Below are positions 22,301 through 26,310 of a DNA stretch of 26,310 nucleotides, in pieces; position 1 is the first letter of the stretch, and every line of letters begins with the position of its first letter. The translations under genes were made by a program, and so were the position numbers. Below the pieces are notes generated by a model, which had not been told where the DNA came from, did no database searches, and was given only the letters and a program-made list of their open reading frames with translations. Source of the stretch: a virus; the IMG/VR virus record IMGVR_UViG_3300009285_000401, positions 1 through 26,310 of that record. One strand, 5' to 3'.

Positions 22301-24458
22301 TACGTTTCAAGCCGCAAACATTGACAAGGTTACACTTGATAAAATCAGAGGATCAACATCTTATTATTTGCCATTGACGAGATTGATTGACGATTCAATT
22401 GGCTCACTAGGTGGCTCCAGAAAATCTTTCCTCATGCCAGGGCAGGCGGTCAAAAGAATGTCTAAAACCGGTAGTGGTCGCAAGGTTAAAGACTTTATTC
22501 AGCAGGCAATCAACATGAGCGAACGCATGGTTGCAGTAGCAGACAAAACGAGGGTTGGAAATGCTTTGGTTGATTTGGCAATGGATTCACCAAAAGGAAA
22601 GTGGTGGATTAGAGAGATTGCTACGCCAATGGAGGCTCATAAGGTTACGATTGGCAAATTACAAGACGTCTTAGCAAAAGACATGAAGGAAATCTTTGAT
22701 CTTGAAACTGATCGGCCTGTTGGGAAACCAAGCAAAGAAGAACTTGAATCGTTAAAGGAAGAATTTGATGAGTCAGGAAAAGAAGGCAAAAGTGAATTGA
22801 AAGATGAGTTTAGAGAAGAACTCGACCAAGTTGTTACATACTTTTCAAATGCAATCAAATACAAGGGTGGCGAACCGATTATAACACAGACAAGAAATGG
22901 AAAAACAAAGTTTTATGAGGTTGATCCAACACTTTATGAAGCCATGCATGGCATGGACACAGTTGAATTAAAAGGAATGATGAAGTTTGTGGATGCCATT
23001 GGGAACATTCCTAAACAAGTCGTTGTCCTTGGGGCCACAGGATTGAGAGCTTCATTCACAATAATGAATGCAATGCGTGACGCATTGATGTCCGTTATAA
23101 CATCCCAGAAGCAGGGCATTGGTGCTGTTGGACGACACGCCAAGGCGTATGGAGATATTGCCAGAAGATCAGAAGCATACAAGCAATGGCGTGCGACTGG
23201 TGGTGAAATGTTCAATCAAGTACGCGAAGATCAGAAACAACTTAATTCAATCATGGGCGAATTAAGATCAAATACGAAGGCTCAGAAGGCTTTGAACATT
23301 ATCAAAAACCCACTAGATTTTTACAAGTCTCTTGTGTCTGTTAGTGAAAGCGCAACAAGGGTAGGAGAATTTAAGTTGATAAGGGATAGGATGGAAAAAG
23401 AAGGAAAATGGACTGCCGAAGATATTGCTGTTGAATCCTCCGTGGGTGCATCGGATGTCACTTTAAATTTTAAACGTGCTGGCTATGTTATGAAGTGGCT
23501 TAATCGTTACGTCCCTTTTCTTAATCCTTGGACACAGGGCTGGTCAAAAACATATAGAACTTTCACAGGAAAGAACTGGAAACAAAGCGCGGCGGCTGGA
23601 TTCAAATATATTACACTTCCGGCAATAGCTCTTTATTTGTTAAACAGAAAAGACAAAGACTATGATGAACAGCCATGGTGGAGAAAAACAGGTTTTTTGT
23701 CTTTCAAATTATCACCTGAAGGAACTCGGTTTAACATTCCACTTCCTCAAGATGCTATTGGTTTTATGTTTGCTTCTTTTCCAACAGCCTTGCTCGAATC
23801 AATTGACAAACAAGACAGGACATATCTTGATGAAGTTTCAAAACAATGGTTTAGAAATAGCGTTTTGCCGCCTTATATGTTTGCCTTTGCCGCACCAGTA
23901 ATGGAGTGGTGGGCCAACAAATCAATATTTACAGGTAGACCGATTGAAAATCTTGGCCAACAACGATTAATGCCAGAGTACAGAACAAACGAATGGACAG
24001 ACCCACTAATCGAGGAAATTGGAATGGGTCTTGGTATAAGTCCGGCCAAATTAAATCAGGCATTACGAACAGCGACGGGCGGCCTCGGAACAGACATAAC
24101 AAACATGTCAAAATACTTCATGACAGATAAAACAGTAACGGCTGAAAGGCCAAAAGAAAAGGCTGATATTCCTGTCGTTGGTAGATTTTTTGAAAGAAAA
24201 AACAAAGCTGGAAGGTCTATTGATGATTACTTTGACAAGTATAAGCAACAAGAGATGGTTCATGATACAGCTATGTCGGAATTTAAAAAGACAAAATCGT
24301 ATGAAGAAAGACAGAAAATTGCTGACAAATATGGTTATGACAAACACGAATACAAAAAACTGAAGAAATATTACGATGGCATAATAGATGCTTTACGTAA
24401 AAAAGATTTTCAAACAGCAACAGATTTGGCACGAAAAGCATTAGGCAAAGAAGAATGA
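19341..24458 (+). CDS. Giant polyvalent ejected protein with zinc metallopeptidase and LPD38-like domain
   Basis: The 1705-residue product is by far the longest in the window. GTG 19341 has AAGAG upstream; an internal ATG at 19479 with AAGGTC is an alternative. In order it has a duplicated YQYGSNPELEKRLGV motif (to residue ~63), a Pro/Lys-rich linker with a PQK triplet (391-399), and a small beta segment (~515-570). A metallopeptidase-like domain (~673-800) has HEIGHWFDY with H728, E729 and H732, plus E766 and E770 as third-ligand candidates. Long helical stretches follow. Residues ~1373-1600 (NRYVPFLNPWTQGWSKTYRT, LYLLNRKDKDY) resemble the large polyvalent-protein-associated domain LPD38. 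Polyvalent proteins are packed in virions and enter the host with the DNA. Confidence 0.85.
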   Translation: MASQNDTNNDYYQYGSNPELEKRLGVKSDKEKRKTIEIEKKNEQGQMYQYGSNPELEKRLGVNKEVEQKQPSIIGKAITKSKEWFKKPEEKNESDQYEEIKEMQKRMVPQPFGLVRASPSGSATPPIPKKLSAEEEKKANTSLLNKLYPEKGVPYKDVHPGGAEGFTKLISDKLIKNEDTPRKRLASGMLKGFGQEIDEFTTPKALEGLATQTVMLGQLAPYFFGPMMASSATKNITEGIIDVSQGKEKEGGEKIGRGTLVAGLLAGGGKAKAKIEQRMGSGKKIGEPFYETPTEKYYETLPQGTSQAPTIEPTGFKLPQEKIAEIPVSEPVAGDGKFGITKQQGPQEPPMFKMPKTRRAKPPIVRPEPSPILPITQPLQKEPLLKKKVKPQKPQKPQKAYSLVNFIRDSGGLWDPYFNSEIKRFGDIKEGGMNLKNKKTGSSLDRMRMMANENDYGPYETTSDFIEAIRQDTTAIKQGEHGKRLVAPEQSGEFYNQLYEDNLKEQGRLYEENKHTIPVTLTTGNLNLAKGDKVKVEGEWLKVKESTDERLVLKDGKEIEVDSVFGQIPVEGGEEFGIKRTKQPTEQPLSIDEFSRQAQTEAKRQKDILLAQQGMERLQKPRPEQKPVDEGLFEEGQDELFSGISGEIAANLPKRDQEMHLTPAPDYKSQKPIGAYDVVQEIAKIWNTPVRLSKFRTHTKTGYRSGIYKPKSEVIRIDVANDIPTAAHEIGHWFDYSTPVKQMRSRKFAFELMPLDYNKKRADSGEGFAEFIRLYLTNNNVAKQVAPRFYDAFNSFLSDQPHLKDMMTRSKDLVELWNKQGAENRMKGQMASLGEKPRKSYLTTPQRLKLQLRSAFTDTFAVLDFATKQMVGERKIAPAKDPYKLALYSLGSSARSRANLLFDSVDFAGRRTGDSLKTVLSQIKDADFENFLNFAYSKIAVERLKQGRNPGIGIDEAKFVYDKYKDFPFFEDTATAWAGWYDRLLDYTFQAANIDKVTLDKIRGSTSYYLPLTRLIDDSIGSLGGSRKSFLMPGQAVKRMSKTGSGRKVKDFIQQAINMSERMVAVADKTRVGNALVDLAMDSPKGKWWIREIATPMEAHKVTIGKLQDVLAKDMKEIFDLETDRPVGKPSKEELESLKEEFDESGKEGKSELKDEFREELDQVVTYFSNAIKYKGGEPIITQTRNGKTKFYEVDPTLYEAMHGMDTVELKGMMKFVDAIGNIPKQVVVLGATGLRASFTIMNAMRDALMSVITSQKQGIGAVGRHAKAYGDIARRSEAYKQWRATGGEMFNQVREDQKQLNSIMGELRSNTKAQKALNIIKNPLDFYKSLVSVSESATRVGEFKLIRDRMEKEGKWTAEDIAVESSVGASDVTLNFKRAGYVMKWLNRYVPFLNPWTQGWSKTYRTFTGKNWKQSAAAGFKYITLPAIALYLLNRKDKDYDEQPWWRKTGFLSFKLSPEGTRFNIPLPQDAIGFMFASFPTALLESIDKQDRTYLDEVSKQWFRNSVLPPYMFAFAAPVMEWWANKSIFTGRPIENLGQQRLMPEYRTNEWTDPLIEEIGMGLGISPAKLNQALRTATGGLGTDITNMSKYFMTDKTVTAERPKEKADIPVVGRFFERKNKAGRSIDDYFDKYKQQEMVHDTAMSEFKKTKSYEERQKIADKYGYDKHEYKKLKKYYDGIIDALRKKDFQTATDLARKALGKEE
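19374..19420 (+). repeat. 47-bp perfect direct repeat, copy 1
   Basis: These 47 bases recur without a mismatch at 19482-19528, exactly 108 bases (36 codons) further on, so both are read in the same frame. They encode the same YQYGSNPELEKRLGV segment near the N-terminus of the polyvalent protein. Confidence 0.95.
19482..19528 (+). repeat. 47-bp perfect direct repeat, copy 2
   Basis: This is identical to 19374-19420. It begins three bases after an in-frame ATG (19479) with AAGGTC upstream, so an alternative start could yield a protein with one motif copy. Confidence 0.95.
20511..20537 (+). repeat. Three perfect 9-bp coding repeats (PQK)
   Basis: CCACAAAAG occurs three times head to tail, encoding PQKPQKPQK in the linker before the middle region of the polyvalent protein. 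It is probably an extended, flexible hinge. Confidence 0.9.
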
Positions 24459-24844
24459 CACAGGTCACCAAACATTTTAGGATCGAGGAATTTGATTGCA
24501 AGGATGGTTCTTCATATCCAGAAAGCTGGGTTGAAGCTAGGCTACAGCCACTGGCCGAAGCCCTTGAGGTTGTGAGAAAACAGACGGGAACAAGCATCAG
24601 GGTTTTGTCTGGATATAGAACCCCAGAACACAACAAAGAGGTTGGTGGCGCCAAGGATTCGATGCACCTAAGAGGTGTGGCCGCAGACATAAAGGCCGGA
24701 GCAGTAAAACCACACGATCTTTATCAGCTAATTGAGACGCTCATAAAGAGAAAAAAGATTCCAGATGGGGGCCTCGGTCTTTATCCTGGGTTTGTTCATT
24801 ACGACCTAAGAACGTTGTTTGGCAGAGAGCCAACAAGGTGGTAA
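24455..24844 (+). CDS. Endolysin, M15-family peptidase
   Basis: The 129-residue single-domain enzyme has the M15 zinc signature: SGYRTPEHN (residues 52-60), SMHLRGVAAD with H71 and D78, and GLYPGFVHYDLR with H115. These residues bind zinc in the family, which cuts peptide cross-links of peptidoglycan. There is no signal peptide or membrane segment, so it should need a holin to reach the wall. The small size and lack of a wall-binding domain suit a phage of a Gram-negative host, though not exclusively. The start overlaps the polyvalent gene as ATGA, and a holin candidate follows. Confidence 0.93.
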   Translation: MTQVTKHFRIEEFDCKDGSSYPESWVEARLQPLAEALEVVRKQTGTSIRVLSGYRTPEHNKEVGGAKDSMHLRGVAADIKAGAVKPHDLYQLIETLIKRKKIPDGGLGLYPGFVHYDLRTLFGREPTRW

Positions 24845-24903
24845 AAATGATTTGCAAATACTTTAAAATTGTTAAACAATTACTCTTAATCGAAAGGGCC
24901 TTT
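24835..24903 (+). promoter_or_regulatory. Two ribosome-binding sites before the holin candidate
   Basis: AAGGTGG at 24835-24841 lies 5 bases before an in-frame ATG at 24847, and GAAAGGG at 24892-24898 lies 5 bases before ATG 24904. A small AATTG/CAATT stem (24867-24871 with 24877-24881) sits between them. The first site also encodes the last sense codons of the endolysin, so it may be coincidental. Confidence 0.5.
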
Positions 24904-25098
24904 ATGGTTAGCAAAACAAAAATAGTTGGTATTTCAATTCTCATAACCGCAGTAGCAAAGATTGTCTGTGATGCTTTTGACGGCAATGGCTTTGCCTTCC
25001 AAGCCAATATTGATTCATTAATCTATGCTATGAACGGCCTTGGATTTTTCTTCCTTAGAGATGCTGTCAAGAAAATCAAAGACGTTGCAGTTAAATGA
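24904..25098 (+). CDS. Holin candidate (small two-segment membrane protein)
   Basis: The 64-residue form has two hydrophobic segments, residues ~7-23 (IVGISILITAVAKIVCD) and ~37-53 (IDSLIYAMNGLGFFFLR), and a basic C-terminus, as in class II-type small holins. GAAAGGG five bases upstream supports ATG 24904. A longer 83-residue form from ATG 24847 would add 19 residues with four basic and one acidic side chain. It directly follows the endolysin gene, the usual pairing. A holin would pore or lesion the inner membrane to release the endolysin. Other small phage membrane proteins can look similar. Confidence 0.72.
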   Translation: MVSKTKIVGISILITAVAKIVCDAFDGNGFAFQANIDSLIYAMNGLGFFFLRDAVKKIKDVAVK

Positions 25099-25235
25099 TT
25101 TAACACATAGCGTCATTATACCAAACCCTTAAAAACAAGATGGTTTTATCTGAAAATTTGTTCCAGTTTAATCCTACCTAATACGATTTAATCAGATATA
25201 GTTTGCAGACATACCTTTATTTTGATAATAAAAAA
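25099..25235 (+). promoter_or_regulatory. Intergenic control region with promoter-like elements
   Basis: This is the longest non-coding stretch in the window and is AT-rich. TTGCAG (25203-25208) and GATAAT (25224-25229) form a sigma70-like pair with a short 15-base spacer. TATAGT (25197-25202) is another -10-like hexamer without a good -35. TTTAATC is repeated at 25167 and 25187, 20 bases apart. Together these suggest a start point for the downstream replication/recombination-type genes. Confidence 0.4.
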
Positions 25236-25262
25236 GCCGGAGCTGAATGGTCAGCTTCCGGC
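25236..25262. terminator. Hairpin before the 25280 gene
   Basis: GCCGGAGCTGA (25236-25246) pairs with TCAGCTTCCGGC (25251-25262) with one bulged T and an ATGG loop. On the plus strand it follows AATAAAAAA and precedes TATATA. On the minus strand it would be followed by TTTTTTATT, a classic terminator. It could end lysis-module transcription weakly, block antisense transcription, or form a 5' hairpin on the next mRNA. Confidence 0.7.
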
Positions 25263-25279
25263 TATATACAGGGGAAATT

Positions 25280-26167
25280 ATGAATAATAACGACGAGAAA
25301 AACTTACCTTCTTTTGATGAGGAAGTCAACTCAAAGCCACAGGAAGCCCTTGTGGTACAAAATCTGAACACGACGAACACGGCTCTTGAAGCCTTCGAAC
25401 AAAGGGAGAGTTTGTTTAAGAAGGTGCTTGCCGCCGCCATTTCTTCGACTTCCCCGAAGGATTGGGTAGACCAGGACGGCAAACCGTACCTTCAGGCCAG
25501 CGGTGCCGAGCGGGTGTCCATGCGCTTTGGGGTACAGATTTTTGGTGTAACTCAAGAACGGCAGAACTTCTCAGACGCCAAAGGGGATTACTATATTTTT
25601 GTTACGAAGGGGTCTGCCTCATTTGGGCAAGCCTCAGCTATTGAGACGATGGGAACCTGCTCAAGCAGGGACAAGTTCTTTGGCAGGGCAAAGGGCCAGT
25701 TGAGAGCCGTGGAAGATGTAGACATGGCCAACATCATGAAGAAGTCTTACACCAATTTTACAGTGAACGCCATCACCAGACTATTGGGAATCAGGGCGTT
25801 GACATGGGATGAACTGGCTCAATACGGAATCAGACGGGAAGGGGCCGGAACGGTTTCATACAGAAAACCTCCGTCATCATCATCATCCTTACCTAGACAA
25901 CAAGAAAACCCAGCCCCACAGCAAGACAAATCCCCACAGCAAGACAAACAGAAAAAACCGTACTGGCAATCAGAATGGAAGGGTAAGTCTTACATAAACG
26001 CTTATCAAGGTAGGCACTTTACAGATGTTTTTCTCATACAAGCTGGATTCAAAAGGGGGAACAAAGAAGGGGTGTGGTACACAGAATTTGACATAAACAA
26101 AATGCTTGAACTTGATGTTGAGTTTGTAAAAGCAGAAAAGTTTTTAAACGATGAAGGGGGGGTATGA
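25280..26167 (+). CDS. Conserved phage protein, possible recombination/replication factor
   Basis: The 295-residue protein starts at ATG 25280 after AGGGGA; an upstream in-frame TTG/ATT region falls in the hairpin and is rejected. Residues ~45-185 are one domain (DWVDQDGKPYLQASGAERVS, FGVQIFGV, GTCSSRDKFFG, ANIMKKSYTNFTVNAITRLL). I recall similar hypothetical phage proteins near recombination genes, but no function is established to my knowledge. A polar linker (~187-225) has a Ser run and a duplicated PQQDK. A C-terminal domain (~226-295) contains a GF-x8-WY motif (AGFKRGNKEGVWY) like small modules on phage DNA-metabolism proteins. A single-strand DNA binding or annealing role is inference. 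Confidence 0.8.
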   Translation: MNNNDEKNLPSFDEEVNSKPQEALVVQNLNTTNTALEAFEQRESLFKKVLAAAISSTSPKDWVDQDGKPYLQASGAERVSMRFGVQIFGVTQERQNFSDAKGDYYIFVTKGSASFGQASAIETMGTCSSRDKFFGRAKGQLRAVEDVDMANIMKKSYTNFTVNAITRLLGIRALTWDELAQYGIRREGAGTVSYRKPPSSSSSLPRQQENPAPQQDKSPQQDKQKKPYWQSEWKGKSYINAYQGRHFTDVFLIQAGFKRGNKEGVWYTEFDINKMLELDVEFVKAEKFLNDEGGV

Positions 26168-26310
26168 TGGATTATTCAGATTCAGATGCTTCAAAAAAAG
26201 TGTGCGATGCCTTGAAGCTCAAGGTTTCATCAGAACTGGCCATACTTGCCGAGGATTATGTTTGGCAGGTTGAAGAAGTAAAGTCGTATAATTATCCTGC
26301 AATTTCAGAC
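26164..26310 (+). CDS. Unidentified gene, truncated by the window end
   Basis: An ATG at 26164 (or the next codon, 26167) overlaps the previous stop as ATGA, and the frame stays open for 49 codons to the last base. The visible part is acidic then helical (KVCDALKLKVSSELAILAED). Too little is present to assign a family. Coupling to the preceding gene suggests a shared pathway. Confidence 0.65.
   Translation, partial: MMDYSDSDASKKVCDALKLKVSSELAILAEDYVWQVEEVKSYNYPAISD

Overview
The window is the structural (late) half of a tailed double-stranded DNA bacteriophage or prophage, almost certainly a podovirus (short-tailed). Every supported gene is on the plus strand. Genes are packed tightly, with many ATGA or TAATG stop/start overlaps. 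There is a terminase, a P22-type portal, a scaffold, a coat protein, tail adaptor and nozzle proteins, and a run of internal/ejection proteins. I see no tape-measure protein, sheath or tube. No gene identifies the host. Ribosome-binding sites of the AGGAG type and ATG/GTG starts indicate a bacterial host. Composition is moderately AT-rich, except for an unusual G-rich stretch over the terminase genes.

Layout. (1) 1-1795: the C-terminal part of a small terminase and the large terminase. (2) 1796-3904: a CTCTA microsatellite, a small membrane protein, and a long repeat-rich virion protein (GTPAG repeats, then HxH repeats), closed by a hairpin. (3) 3982-8612: a small charged protein, portal, scaffold and major capsid protein, closed by a strong hairpin. 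(4) 8669-13072: two small unknowns (one a zinc-ribbon candidate), a head-tail adaptor candidate, two small proteins, a beta-helix tailspike candidate, a tiny protein, and an XhlA-like coiled-coil/membrane protein. (5) 13069-17085: tail nozzle candidate, His-rich tail-collar fibre, a small unknown and a GNAT acetyltransferase. (6) 17087-24458: four small or Gln-rich proteins and a 1705-residue polyvalent protein with a zinc metallopeptidase site, together looking like the DNA-ejection apparatus. (7) 24455-25098: M15 peptidase endolysin and a holin candidate with two possible starts. (8) 25099-26310: an intergenic control region with a hairpin, then a conserved phage protein that may belong to recombination/replication, and the start of one more gene cut by the window end.

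The terminase pumps DNA through the portal into the scaffold-built capsid. Adaptor, nozzle, spike and fibre form the short tail, the internal proteins leave with the DNA to make a conduit through the envelope, and the endolysin and holin release progeny. No gap exceeds 300 bases; the longest are 1796-1936 and 25099-25279. I saw no tRNA, rRNA, CRISPR array, insertion sequence or integrase. Names rest on motif recognition by eye, since no search could be run.
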